This document shows positions 41,159-49,775 of a stretch of 64,000 bases of DNA, in pieces. Source of the DNA: Halovulum dunhuangense (GTDB lineage: Bacteria; Pseudomonadota; Alphaproteobacteria; Rhodobacterales; Rhodobacteraceae). The DNA is taken from contig NZ_JABFBC010000001.1 in assembly GCF_013093415.1 (NCBI RefSeq), positions 558,001-622,000 of the forward strand, written 5' to 3'. The notes below the pieces were generated by a model that worked only from the letters and a program-made list of their open reading frames with translations, made no database searches and was not told the DNA's origin. The position numbers and the translations under genes are program-made. Numbering within the stretch: position 1 is the stretch's first letter; the number at the start of each line of letters is the position of its first letter.

Positions 41159-42553
41159 ATGGCGCAGGCATTCGTATCAGACCCCGGCATTTCGCCGCCG
41201 GGCCGGCAGGGCTGGCCCGAGCACATGCGCGCGACGATCCGGCTGGGCCTGCCGCTGATCGGCACCCAGCTGGCGCAGCAGGGCCTGACGATCACCGACA
41301 CCATCATGCTGGGCTGGCTGGGCGCCGAACCGCTGGCCGCGGGCGTGCTGGCCACCACCCTGTTCTTCATCGGCTTCATCCTCTGCACCGGCTTCGCCCA
41401 TGCGGTGATGCCGCTTGCCGCCAACGCCGAGGGGGACAACGATACCCGCGGCGTGCGCCGCTCGGTCCGCATGGGGCTCTGGGTGGTGATGCTTGTCGTC
41501 ACGTTGACCATGCCCGTCCTGTGGCACACCGAGGCGCTTCTGCTTGCCCTCGGGCAGGAGCCGGCGCTTGCCGCGTTGGCGCAGGACTACATGCGCATCG
41601 GGCAATGGGCGCTTTACCCGTCCTTGGGCGTCATGGTGCTGCGGTCCTATCTCTCGGCGCTGGAACGCACCGGCATCGTGCTCTGGGCCACGCTGGGCGG
41701 GGTGGTGCTGAACGCGGTGCTGAACTGGACCCTGATCTTCGGCAACCTGGGGGCACCCGCACTGGGCATCCGCGGCGCCGCCATCGCCACGCTGGGCACC
41801 TACTGCCTGATCCTTGCGATCATGCTGGTCTATTGCACCCGGGTCCGCGCGCTCAGAAAATACGAGTTGTTCGTCCGCTTCTTCCGCCCCGACTGGGCCG
41901 CCTTCCGCGAGGTGATGCGCCTCGGCGCCCCGATCAGCGCCTCGCTCATCGCCGAGGTGGGGCTCTTCGGGGCCTCCTCGATCATGATGGGCTGGATCGG
42001 GACCGTGCCGCTGGCCGCCCACGGCATCGCGATCCAGGTCATCTCGGCGCTGTTCATGGTGCCGCTGGGGCTGATGATGGCCGGCACCGTCCGCGTCGGT
42101 CGCGCCCATGGCGCCCGCGACGCGGTGGCGCTGGACCTTGCCGCGAAAGCCGTGCTGCTTCTGGCGGTGGGCTTTGCCATCCTTTCGGCGCTGGTGCTCT
42201 GGCTGCTGCCGGAAACGCTGATCGGCCTGTTCATCGACCGAGAGAACCCCGCCGCGGCCGAGATCCTGCAGGTGGGCGTCGTCCTTCTGGCGGTGGCCGC
42301 CGTGTTCCAGATCGTCGATACGCTCCAGGTCGTGTCCGCGGGGCTTCTGCGCGGGCTCAAGGACACGCGCCGGCCCATGGTGATCGCCGTGTTCAGCTAC
42401 TGGGGCGTGGGCCTGCCTGTGGCCTATGTGCTGGGCTTCCCGCTGGGCCTGGGCGGCGTCGGCATCTGGGCCGGGCTTGCGGCCGGGCTTGCCTGCGCCG
42501 CGGTGCTGCTGACGCGCCGCTTCATGCGGCGCAACGCGCTGGGCCTGGTCTAG
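41159..42553 (+). CDS. MATE family efflux transporter
   Basis: This is a twelve-helix multidrug/toxin antiporter of the MATE (NorM-like) family, using Na+ or H+ to export cationic compounds. The 464-residue product starts its first helix with LGLPLIGTQLAQQGLTITDTIMLG, the typical MATE N-terminal repeat, and shows the second repeat near residue 240 (RLGAPISASLIAEVG). The ATG at 41159 follows AAAGGC. Its TAG shares a CTAG with the opposing ptsN stop (42550-42553). The substrate is unknown. Confidence 0.9.
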   Translation: MAQAFVSDPGISPPGRQGWPEHMRATIRLGLPLIGTQLAQQGLTITDTIMLGWLGAEPLAAGVLATTLFFIGFILCTGFAHAVMPLAANAEGDNDTRGVRRSVRMGLWVVMLVVTLTMPVLWHTEALLLALGQEPALAALAQDYMRIGQWALYPSLGVMVLRSYLSALERTGIVLWATLGGVVLNAVLNWTLIFGNLGAPALGIRGAAIATLGTYCLILAIMLVYCTRVRALRKYELFVRFFRPDWAAFREVMRLGAPISASLIAEVGLFGASSIMMGWIGTVPLAAHGIAIQVISALFMVPLGLMMAGTVRVGRAHGARDAVALDLAAKAVLLLAVGFAILSALVLWLLPETLIGLFIDRENPAAAEILQVGVVLLAVAAVFQIVDTLQVVSAGLLRGLKDTRRPMVIAVFSYWGVGLPVAYVLGFPLGLGGVGIWAGLAAGLACAAVLLTRRFMRRNALGLV

Positions 42554-43014
42554 GCCGCCTTTGACGTCTCTTCGGCGGTCAGGATCGCAAAGATCGCCTG
42601 CGCGTCATGGGTCGAGCGGATCTTGGCGCAGGTATCGTCCGAGCGAAGCAGCCGCGACACCCGCGCCAGCGCCTTCAGATGCTCGGCCCCCGCATCCTCG
42701 GGGGCGAGCAGCACGAATACCAGGTCGACGGGCTTGCGGTCGATCGAGCCGAAATCGACCGGCGTCTCAAGCCGCAGGAACATGCCCTTGACCCGCGCCA
42801 GCCCAGGCACCCGCGCATGGGGAATGGCGATGCCCCGGCCCACGCCCGTGGGACCGAGGCTTTCGCGTTCAAGCAGGGCAGACAGTGTCGCCTGTTCATC
42901 CAGCCGGAACCGGACGACCGCACCCTGGGCAATCTCCTGGAACAAACGCTTCTTGCTCTGCACGCGAAGCGGAGAGATGACCGCCTCGGGCAGCAGAATA
43001 TCGGTTATTTCCAT
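42550..43014 (-). CDS. ptsN: Nitrogen regulatory phosphotransferase protein EIIA-Ntr
   Basis: PtsN is the EIIA component of the nitrogen-related PTS; it is phosphorylated on histidine and regulates K+ and metabolic targets. The 154-residue protein has the phosphorylated His66 in the conserved GIAIPHARVPGL motif, and normal length. It follows hpf on the same strand with a 30-base gap, the usual order in proteobacteria. Confidence 0.95.
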   Translation of the reverse strand: MEITDILLPEAVISPLRVQSKKRLFQEIAQGAVVRFRLDEQATLSALLERESLGPTGVGRGIAIPHARVPGLARVKGMFLRLETPVDFGSIDRKPVDLVFVLLAPEDAGAEHLKALARVSRLLRSDDTCAKIRSTHDAQAIFAILTAEETSKAA

Positions 43015-43044
43015 GGGGCGCCGCCCCTCCTGCTCGTTTCCGCG

Positions 43045-43632
43045 TCAGGTGGCTCCGAAGTTCCTCGGATCGACCCAACCGATGTTTCCGTCCTCGCGCT
43101 GGTAGACCACGTTGATGCCGCCATGGGCATCGTTGCGGAACACCAGCAGCGGTGCGCCAGCCAGCTCCATCTGCATGACCGCTTCGCCGACGGAAAGGGA
43201 CTGAACCTTCGTCTCCATCTCGGCAACGATCATGGGCTGAAGCGACTCCGGTTCGGTGTAACCCTCGTCATCCTCCGAACCGCGGTCGAGGATATACGCC
43301 GCCGCGCCGAAGGCTTCAATAGGCTCCGCCCGCTTCACATGGTGGTCCTTCAGCCGCCGCTTGTAGCGCCGCAGCTGCTTTTCCATACGCTCCAGCGCCC
43401 CTTCGAAACTGTCGTAGATATCGGTCGCCCGCCCCTTGGCCTGAACCGTCAGGCCGGTGGACAGATGCACCGAGGCGTCGCAGAGGAACTCGTGCCGGTC
43501 CTTCGAGAAGGTGACGGTCGCCTCGACGGCGCGGCTTGCATATTTGCCGACGCCCTCGGTCAGGCGATCGTTGACGTGTTCGGTCAACGCATCGCCGACA
43601 TCGATTTGCTTGCCATGGACCTGGATTTGCAT
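43045..43632 (-). CDS. hpf: Ribosome hibernation promoting factor, long form
   Basis: Long-form HPF dimerises 70S ribosomes into inactive 100S particles in stationary phase. The 195-residue protein has an N-terminal S30AE domain (residues 1-100, with IQVHGKQIDVGDAL and an RRYKRRLKDHH basic end) and the C-terminal dimerisation domain (about 128-190, with MVFR-like LLVFRNDAHGGINVVYQREDGNIG). It precedes ptsN. Confidence 0.94.
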   Translation of the reverse strand: MQIQVHGKQIDVGDALTEHVNDRLTEGVGKYASRAVEATVTFSKDRHEFLCDASVHLSTGLTVQAKGRATDIYDSFEGALERMEKQLRRYKRRLKDHHVKRAEPIEAFGAAAYILDRGSEDDEGYTEPESLQPMIVAEMETKVQSLSVGEAVMQMELAGAPLLVFRNDAHGGINVVYQREDGNIGWVDPRNFGAT

Positions 43633-43853
43633 TTTCGCTCCCTATTCCAGCCGATCGATCCGCGTTTTCCTCTATCCCGGTCCGAGTTTAGCCCCGGTTA
43701 CCGGATCCTCAGCCGACACAGGTCAATTCCGGCGCGGAAAATGGCCCGCTGTCCGGCCGCAAGGCGCGGTTGTCGAAGGGGAAGCTATGGTGCGCAGATC
43801 GACCATACATCAAAGTTAGGCAGGGATCGGGCGCCGCGCAACGGTTTTGCGCT
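43633..43853. other. Intergenic region between hpf and lptB, no gene
   Basis: These 221 bases contain the hpf leader and no convincing coding frame. In many proteobacteria rpoN lies between lptB and hpf; it is absent here. I saw no clear -24/-12 or -35/-10 pair. Confidence 0.6.
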
Positions 43854-44612
43854 TCAGATCCGGAAGCCTTCGCCCAGATAGACCCGGCGCACATTGTCGT
43901 CCTGCACCACCTGTTGTGGGCTGCCGCTCATCAGTACCGTGCCGTCATGCAAGATGTAGGCGCGGTCCACGATCTCCAGCGTCTCGCGAACGTTATGATC
44001 CGTTATGAGTACCCCGATGCCGCGGGTCTTGAGCTGCCGCACAAGGCTGCGGATCTCGCCCACGGCGATCGGATCGACCCCGGCAAAGGGCTCGTCGAGC
44101 AGCACGAAGCTTGGCTGGCTGGCCAGGCAGCGCGCGATCTCCACCCGCCGCCGCTCGCCGCCGGACAGCGACACCGCAGGCGCCCGCCGCAGATGGGTGA
44201 TCGAGAATTCCGCCAGCAGATCCTCGAGCATCCTGTCGCGCTTGGTCCGGTCATGCTCGTGCAGTTCGAGGATCGCGCGGATGTTGCCCTCGACCGACAG
44301 CCCGCGAAAGATCGACGCCTCCTGCGGCAGGTAGCCGATGCCCTTGCGCGCGCGCTGGTACATCGGCAGAAGCGTCACGTCCTCGCCATCCAGCAGCACC
44401 GTCCCCGCCTCGGGCGTGACCAGGCCGGCGATGGAATAGAAGCAGGTCGTCTTGCCGGCGCCGTTGGGGCCCAGCAGCGCCACCACTTCGCCGCGGAGCA
44501 CCTTCAGCGTCACGTCGCGCAACACCGGGCGCTTCCTGTAGCTCTTGCCAAGGTTGAACACCTCGAGCCCGCGCCCGCCCTCCTTCAGCGTCAGGCCCTG
44601 TTCCACGCTCAC
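43854..44612 (-). CDS. lptB: LPS export ABC transporter ATPase LptB
   Basis: LptB powers extraction of lipopolysaccharide from the inner membrane with LptFG. The 252-residue ATPase has Walker A (GPNGAGKTT), the Q-loop region (YLPQEASIFRG), the ABC signature (LSGGERRRVEIAR) and Walker B (FVLLDEPFAGVDP), then the switch His (ITDHNVRET). It starts with GTG overlapping the lptA stop (GTGA), so lptC-lptA-lptB are coupled. Confidence 0.96.
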   Translation of the reverse strand: MSVEQGLTLKEGGRGLEVFNLGKSYRKRPVLRDVTLKVLRGEVVALLGPNGAGKTTCFYSIAGLVTPEAGTVLLDGEDVTLLPMYQRARKGIGYLPQEASIFRGLSVEGNIRAILELHEHDRTKRDRMLEDLLAEFSITHLRRAPAVSLSGGERRRVEIARCLASQPSFVLLDEPFAGVDPIAVGEIRSLVRQLKTRGIGVLITDHNVRETLEIVDRAYILHDGTVLMSGSPQQVVQDDNVRRVYLGEGFRI

Positions 44613-45115
44613 GGCTCCCGGCGCGGGTTCAGCACCGTCTGCACCCGGCCCTCCATCCGTGCGGTCCCGGTGGTCAGGTCGATGCGCAGCGCCTGCCCCG
44701 CCAGCACGTTCTCGCCCTGGGTCAGCAGCACGTCGCCCGACATGGCGACCTCGCCTGAGCTCACGTCATAGCGCGCCTCCTGCGCCTCGGCCGCCTCGGC
44801 GCCATTGGTCAGCAGCACGTTGCCGCGCGCCTCCATGCGCGCCACCTCGCCGCCCTGCGCGCCGCCCTCGGCATAGAAGACGGCGATCCGGTCGGCCTGC
44901 ATCCGCAGCGTGCCCTGCGCCACCTCGACCGTGCCCTCGAAGATGGCGCTGCCGTCCGACTGGTCCAGCGTCAGGCTGTCGGCCGCGATCTCGACCGGCA
45001 GGCTGGAATCGTGCACGAAGCCGCCGAAGGGCAGGGTGGCCTGCGCCAGCGCGGCACCCGGCAGCGCCAGCACCGTCAGAAACACAGCGGTCGCGATACG
45101 GCCCATCAGCGTCAT
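44609..45115 (-). CDS. lptA: LPS transport periplasmic protein LptA
   Basis: LptA is the periplasmic bridge protein carrying LPS from LptC to the outer-membrane LptD. The 168-residue preprotein has a signal peptide (cleaved after about residue 24, ALAQA) and OstA-like beta repeats (LRMQADRIAVFY, ARMEARGNVLLT). It overlaps lptC and lptB at both ends. Confidence 0.9.
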   Translation of the reverse strand: MTLMGRIATAVFLTVLALPGAALAQATLPFGGFVHDSSLPVEIAADSLTLDQSDGSAIFEGTVEVAQGTLRMQADRIAVFYAEGGAQGGEVARMEARGNVLLTNGAEAAEAQEARYDVSSGEVAMSGDVLLTQGENVLAGQALRIDLTTGTARMEGRVQTVLNPRREP

Positions 45116-45762
45116 TCGCCCTCTCCCATCTCTCCGGGTGTGTAGCGGAGTGTCACGCCCCCGGTAAAGCGCATCAACGCGTCCCCTCGGGCCGCATCCG
45201 GGTCCGAGGGCTCGATCACCATGCCGCCCGCCTCGATCCGGCCCGCGGGTCCGGTCACTTCCACGGGGCCGTCGGCGGTCAGCCGCGCCGCCGCGACATC
45301 GACCCGCGCGACCGGCGCGCTGGCGTCGTACCCCTCCGAGGTGGTAACCCGCAGGCCATCGTCGAATCGGATCATCCCCGCGCCCATGTCGATGTCGGCC
45401 GATGCCGCCTCCAGCGTCACCACCCGCCCGTCCACATAGATCACGCGGCCGGTCAGCGCGCTGACCCGGGCCCGCGTGATCGACAGGTCCTCGGGCGCCA
45501 CCTGCGCCGCCCGGAAGTCGTACTGGTCACCGCCCAGGCTGACGCCCGACAGCCGCGGGCCGGTCACGATCAGCCCGCTGCGCATGGCCTCCATGTCGGA
45601 CTCGGTGAAACGCAGCCCGGGCCCCAGATCATCCTGTTGCCGCCAGAAGATCACCGCGCCCAGAAGCGCCAGCGCCACCAGCGGCAGCACGATCTTCAGC
45701 CAGCCCACCACCCGCGTGCGCCGCGACGGACGTGCGCGCCGGTCGGGCCCGCCCTCAGCCAA
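45112..45762 (-). CDS. lptC: LPS export protein LptC
   Basis: LptC is a bitopic inner-membrane protein that receives LPS from LptBFG. The 216-residue product has one N-terminal helix (about residues 21-41) and a periplasmic beta-jellyroll (YDFRAAQVAPED, DIDMGAGMIRFDDG). It begins at a TTG overlapping the kdsD stop by eight bases. Sequence identity is weak in this family, so the call rests on topology and on the lptC-A-B order. Confidence 0.87.
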   Translation of the reverse strand: MAEGGPDRRARPSRRTRVVGWLKIVLPLVALALLGAVIFWRQQDDLGPGLRFTESDMEAMRSGLIVTGPRLSGVSLGGDQYDFRAAQVAPEDLSITRARVSALTGRVIYVDGRVVTLEAASADIDMGAGMIRFDDGLRVTTSEGYDASAPVARVDVAAARLTADGPVEVTGPAGRIEAGGMVIEPSDPDAARGDALMRFTGGVTLRYTPGEMGEGE

Positions 45763-46732
45763 GGCCCGCCCGCAGGCAATCGTGGATATGGATGATGCCG
45801 ACCGGCTGGTGGCCGTCCTTGGCCACCACGAACAGCGCCGAGATCTTGTCGCGGTTCATCCGCGCCAGCGCCTCGGTGGCCAGCTCGTCCGGCGCGATGG
45901 TCTTTGGCCGCGCGGTCATCACCTCGCCGGCGGTGCACTGCATCAGCCGGTGCATGTTGCGCCGCAGGTCACCATCGGTGATCACGCCCACCAGCGTGCC
46001 CGCCGAATCGACGACGCCGGTCAGCCCGAAGCCACGCGCGCTGATCGACAGCAGCGCATCCGACATCGGCGCGTCGGGCGCGACCAGCGGCAGCTCTGCC
46101 ACGCCATGCATCAGGTCCGACACCGTGGACAGAAGCGCGCCCAGCTTGCCGCCGGGGTGGAACTCGCGGAAATTCTGCGGCGTGAAGGCCCGCTGCTCCA
46201 TCAGCGCCACCGCCAGCGCGTCGCCCAGCGCCAGCGTCATCGTGGTCGATGTGGTCGGCGCCAGCCCGTTCGGGCAGGCCTCTGGCGCGCGGGGCAGGAC
46301 GATGCCGTGATCGGCCTTTCGGATCAGCGTGCTTTCCGGGTTCGAGGCAATCCCGATCAGCGGGATACCGCGCGCGCGGGTAAAGGCGATCAGGTCCGCA
46401 AGCTCGGGCGTCTCGCCCGAATTGGACAGCAGCAGGACCACGTCGTCGCGCGCGATCATGCCCAGGTCGCCATGGCTTGCCTCGGCCGGGTGCACGAACA
46501 GCGCCGGCGTGCCGGTCGAGGCCATGGTCGCCGCGATCTTGCGCGCGACATGACCCGACTTGCCCATCCCGCTGACGATCACCCGCCCGGTCGCGCCAAG
46601 GATCACCTCGACCGCCCGCGCGAAGGACGCGTCGAGCGATGCTGCCAGCAGCGCCAGCGCGTCCGATTCGGTCCGCAACACGCGGCGGCCGCGTTCGATC
46701 ATGGCGTCAGGCGTGTGGGCATCCGGGGACAT
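45755..46732 (-). CDS. kdsD: Arabinose-5-phosphate isomerase KdsD (KpsF/GutQ family)
   Basis: KdsD converts ribulose 5-phosphate to arabinose 5-phosphate for Kdo synthesis in LPS. The 325-residue protein has an N-terminal SIS domain (VSGMGKSGHVARKIAATMASTG, LLLSNSGETPEL) and two C-terminal CBS repeats (about 205-325). Its position upstream of lptC supports the LPS assignment over other KpsF/GutQ roles. Confidence 0.93.
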   Translation of the reverse strand: MSPDAHTPDAMIERGRRVLRTESDALALLAASLDASFARAVEVILGATGRVIVSGMGKSGHVARKIAATMASTGTPALFVHPAEASHGDLGMIARDDVVLLLSNSGETPELADLIAFTRARGIPLIGIASNPESTLIRKADHGIVLPRAPEACPNGLAPTTSTTMTLALGDALAVALMEQRAFTPQNFREFHPGGKLGALLSTVSDLMHGVAELPLVAPDAPMSDALLSISARGFGLTGVVDSAGTLVGVITDGDLRRNMHRLMQCTAGEVMTARPKTIAPDELATEALARMNRDKISALFVVAKDGHQPVGIIHIHDCLRAGLG

Positions 46733-46741
46733 GGGCCAAGC

Positions 46742-47353
46742 CTAATGCGAGAATATGTCGATTTCCGGCCAGCCGGACAGGTCCAGCGCCGCCCGGTGCG
46801 GCAGGAAGTCGAAACAGGCCTGCGCCAGTTCCATCCGCCCCTCGCGGGCCAGCATCTCGTCCAGCTTTTCCTTCAGGCGGTGCAGGTGCAGAACGTCCGA
46901 CGCGGCATAGTCCAGCTGCGCCCGGGTCAGCGTCTCCGCACCCCAGTCGGAACTTTGCTGCTGCTTCGAGATGTCCACGTCCAGCAACTCCTGCAAGAGC
47001 TGCTTCAGCCCGTGGCGATCGGTGAAGGTGCGCACCAGCTTCGAGGCGATCTTGGTGCAATAGACCGGCTGCGCCAGCACGCCGAATCGGTGCTGAAGCA
47101 CGGCGATGTCGAAGCGCCCGAAATGGAACAGCTTCAGCACCTCCGGATCGGCCAGCAGCCGCTCCAGGTTTGGCGCCCGCTCCTGGCCCTGCGCGATCTG
47201 CACCATGTGCGCGTCGCAGTCGCCTGCCGAAAGCTGCACCACGCACAGCCGGTCGCGGTGGGGATTCAGGCCCATCGTCTCGGTGTCGATGGCGACCACC
47301 GGCCCCAGGTCGAGCCCGTCCGGCAGATCATTCGCGTGAAGATGGTTGGCCAT
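46742..47353 (-). CDS. rnd: Ribonuclease D, short form
   Basis: This is a DEDD-family 3'-5' exoribonuclease for RNA end trimming. The 203-residue protein has exonuclease motif I (AIDTETMGL), motif II near LFHFGRFDIAVL, and motif III (YAASDVLHLHRL, the DEDDy tyrosine type). It lacks the C-terminal HRDC domains of long RNase D, as is common in alphaproteobacteria. The ATG at 47353 was chosen because the 13 extra residues of the longer frame are not typical. kdsD follows after nine bases. Confidence 0.9.
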   Translation of the reverse strand: MANHLHANDLPDGLDLGPVVAIDTETMGLNPHRDRLCVVQLSAGDCDAHMVQIAQGQERAPNLERLLADPEVLKLFHFGRFDIAVLQHRFGVLAQPVYCTKIASKLVRTFTDRHGLKQLLQELLDVDISKQQQSSDWGAETLTRAQLDYAASDVLHLHRLKEKLDEMLAREGRMELAQACFDFLPHRAALDLSGWPEIDIFSH

Positions 47354-47413
47354 GCTCGTCCCCGACCTCTGTCCCCGTCTGGCGTCAGCCACGCTGCGGG
47401 GCGTCGGGGGTTA

Positions 47414-47500
<87 letters not shown>

Positions 47501-47739
47501 AGGTGCCGTCTGTGAGGCGGGTTACTATCTCTGGCCGCAGGGCGTGTCAACGGGCTGTCACAGCTTTTATGCGGCAATTTCCGCCCATCCCGCGACGGGC
47601 CGCCACGGCGATTTGACCACCCCCCTCGGGCAGGGCATCGTAACAATGCAACACCGCCCGCGTTTCGGCGCGTGGCCCCGTTGAGCCCCCCGTCGCCACC
47701 CGCTAAGGAACCGGCGCAAGGTTGTAGAGAGAGCGTACC
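47501..47739. other. Intergenic region between tRNA-Leu and the NDUFA9-like gene
   Basis: These 239 bases must hold the tRNA promoter on the - strand and the leader of the + strand gene. I found no convincing coding frame, repeat or terminator. Confidence 0.5.
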
Positions 47740-48729
47740 ATGATCCCCCAGAGTCCCATCGTGACGATCTTCGGCGGTTCCGGCTTCGTTGGACGCTACA
47801 TCGCACGACGGATGGCCCGGGCGGGATGGCGGGTGCGCGTCGCCGTGCGCCGCCCGAACGAGGCGCTGTTCGTCCGCACCTATGGCGTCGTGGGCCAGGT
47901 CGAGCCGGTTCTCGCCAACATCCGCGACGACGCCTCCGTCGCCGCCGCCATCGCGGGGGCGGACGCGGTCGTCTACAGCGTCGGCATCCTCGCCCCCAGC
48001 GGCAAGCAGACCTTCGAGGCGGTCCAGGCCGAAGGCGCTGGCCGCGTCGCGCGGCTTGCCGCCGAGGCGGGCGTCACGCGCTTCGTCCACATCTCCGCCA
48101 TCGGCGCCGACGCGAACAGCCCCAGCCGCTATGCCCGCACCAAGGCCGAGGGAGAGGCGAACGTCCTTGCCCACCAGCCCGACGCGGTGATCCTGCGCCC
48201 CTCGATCGTGTTCGGCACCGAGGACCAGTTCTTCAACCGCTTCGCCGCCATGGCCCGGATCAGCCCGGTCATCCCGGTGATCGGCCCCGACACCCGCTTT
48301 CAGCCGGTGTTCGTGGACGACATCGCCGCCGCCGCCGAAAAGGCGCTGGTCGAGGGCGTGGCCCCCGGCGTCTATGAGCTGGGCGGCCCCGAGATCGCGA
48401 CGTTCCGCGGCCTGATGGACCGCATGCTCGGCGTGATCCGCCGCCGCCGGCTGGTGCTGGCGGTTCCCTTCGGCATCGCGAAATTCCAGGGCCGCGTCTT
48501 CGACATCCTGTCCAGGGCCAGCGGCGGGCTGATCCCGGCCCCGGTCACCTATGACCAGGTGCTCCTGCTGGAACGTGACAACGTCGTGTCGCCCGATGCG
48601 CGCGGCTTCGGCGATCTGGGCCTTTCGCCCACCGCGATGAACTCGGAACTCGCCGATTACCTGACACCCTACCGGCCTTATGGCCAGTATGCGCGGATCA
48701 CCGACTCGGCCAAGGATCTGCGCGGCTGA
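47740..48729 (+). CDS. NAD(P)H-binding protein, complex I NDUFA9-like SDR
   Basis: This atypical short-chain dehydrogenase resembles the NDUFA9-type NAD-binding accessory subunit of complex I in alphaproteobacteria. The 329-residue protein begins with a Rossmann motif (VTIFGGSGFVGRYIARRMARAG, residues 6-27), then has NIRDDASV, a SAIGADANSPSRYARTKAEGE segment with the degenerate Tyr-Lys site, and LRPSIVFGTEDQFFNRF. The ATG follows GAGAGAGCG. The role in complex I is family knowledge, not shown by the neighbours. Confidence 0.87.
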   Translation: MIPQSPIVTIFGGSGFVGRYIARRMARAGWRVRVAVRRPNEALFVRTYGVVGQVEPVLANIRDDASVAAAIAGADAVVYSVGILAPSGKQTFEAVQAEGAGRVARLAAEAGVTRFVHISAIGADANSPSRYARTKAEGEANVLAHQPDAVILRPSIVFGTEDQFFNRFAAMARISPVIPVIGPDTRFQPVFVDDIAAAAEKALVEGVAPGVYELGGPEIATFRGLMDRMLGVIRRRRLVLAVPFGIAKFQGRVFDILSRASGGLIPAPVTYDQVLLLERDNVVSPDARGFGDLGLSPTAMNSELADYLTPYRPYGQYARITDSAKDLRG

Positions 48730-48732
48730 GCC

Positions 48733-49536
48733 TCAGCCGTAGGCGACCGCCAGCAGCACCACGCCCAGCGCCACGCGGTAGACGACGTAGGGCGTGTAGC
48801 TGACGCTTTTCAGAAGCCGCATCATCAGGGCCAGCGCGGCCAGCCCCGCGACGAAGGACAGCCCCGCCGCCAGCGCCACCTCGCGCCCCAGCGCCAGGTC
48901 GCCGCTGCGCGCCAGTTCGCCCAGGAGCAGCACGCCGGTCATGGCGATGGTCGGCACCGACATCAGCATCGCGATCCGCGCCGCCGCCCCCCGCTCGTAT
49001 CCGCAGGCCAACCCGCCGCTGATCGCCGCCCCCGACCGCGAGGTGCCGGGGATCAGCGCCAGCGCCTGCCACAGCCCCATGCGCAGCGCGTCCTTCATGG
49101 TCCATTCGCGCGCGCTCTTGCCGCTGCCGCCGCGCCGGTCCAGCCACCACAGAAGGATGCCGAAGACGATCATCGCCCAGCCGATCACCGCGACCGAGCG
49201 CAGCATCTCGACCAGCCCGGTCAGGTGCAGCACGATGCCGGCCAGCCCGACGGGGATCGTCGCAACGATCAGGCACAGCGCCAGATGCGCCTCGTAGGTG
49301 GCCAGCCGCCCGCGCAGGATCTGACCCAGCCCCGTCAGCGCCTGGCCCATCTCGGCGCGGAAATACAGCACCACCGCCGCCAGCGTGCCCAGATGCACCG
49401 CGATGTCCAGTTTCAGCTCGTCCGCGCTGCCGCCCATGTAGTCGTGCACCAGCACCAGATGCGCCGAGGATGACACCGGCAGGAACTCGGTCAGTCCCTG
49501 GATAAGCGCGAGCATCGCGATCAGCGAATAGGGCAT
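48733..49536 (-). CDS. uppP: Undecaprenyl-diphosphatase UppP
   Basis: UppP (BacA) recycles undecaprenyl pyrophosphate for peptidoglycan and polysaccharide synthesis and confers bacitracin resistance. The 267-residue membrane protein has the two signature motifs, QGLTEFLPVSSSAHL (residues about 13-27) and PGTSRSGAAISGGL (about 158-171), and about eight helices. The ATG at 49536 gives the standard N-terminus; an in-frame GTG at 49548 is also possible. It is convergent with the NDUFA9-like gene and divergent from gltD. Confidence 0.94.
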   Translation of the reverse strand: MPYSLIAMLALIQGLTEFLPVSSSAHLVLVHDYMGGSADELKLDIAVHLGTLAAVVLYFRAEMGQALTGLGQILRGRLATYEAHLALCLIVATIPVGLAGIVLHLTGLVEMLRSVAVIGWAMIVFGILLWWLDRRGGSGKSAREWTMKDALRMGLWQALALIPGTSRSGAAISGGLACGYERGAAARIAMLMSVPTIAMTGVLLLGELARSGDLALGREVALAAGLSFVAGLAALALMMRLLKSVSYTPYVVYRVALGVVLLAVAYG

Positions 49537-49686
49537 GGGGGAAGGCACCTGTCGAAAAGCCTGCCGCCCCGTGCTATCAGAGCGGCGTCACAGCGGCAAT
49601 CGCGGAGGATAGGTCCGCAAAGTTACCTAATTTGCCGCATCCGCGAAGAGACCCGACCAGTCTCACGGCGAAAATATTGATAATAG

Positions 49687-49701
49687 GTCAGTCATACTGA
49701 C
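49687..49701. repeat. Short inverted repeat upstream of gltD
   Basis: GTCAG-TCATA-CTGAC lies 75 bases before the gltD start in an AT-rich stretch (TATTGATAATAG just before). It may be an operator or part of the gltD promoter. Confidence 0.35.
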
Positions 49702-49775
49702 TTTATCGCTCAGGCAAGCTGATGTATGAGGCATCTTCTCGGAAGCTGGTCCAGTGGGACGCAGGGAGGAAAGTC

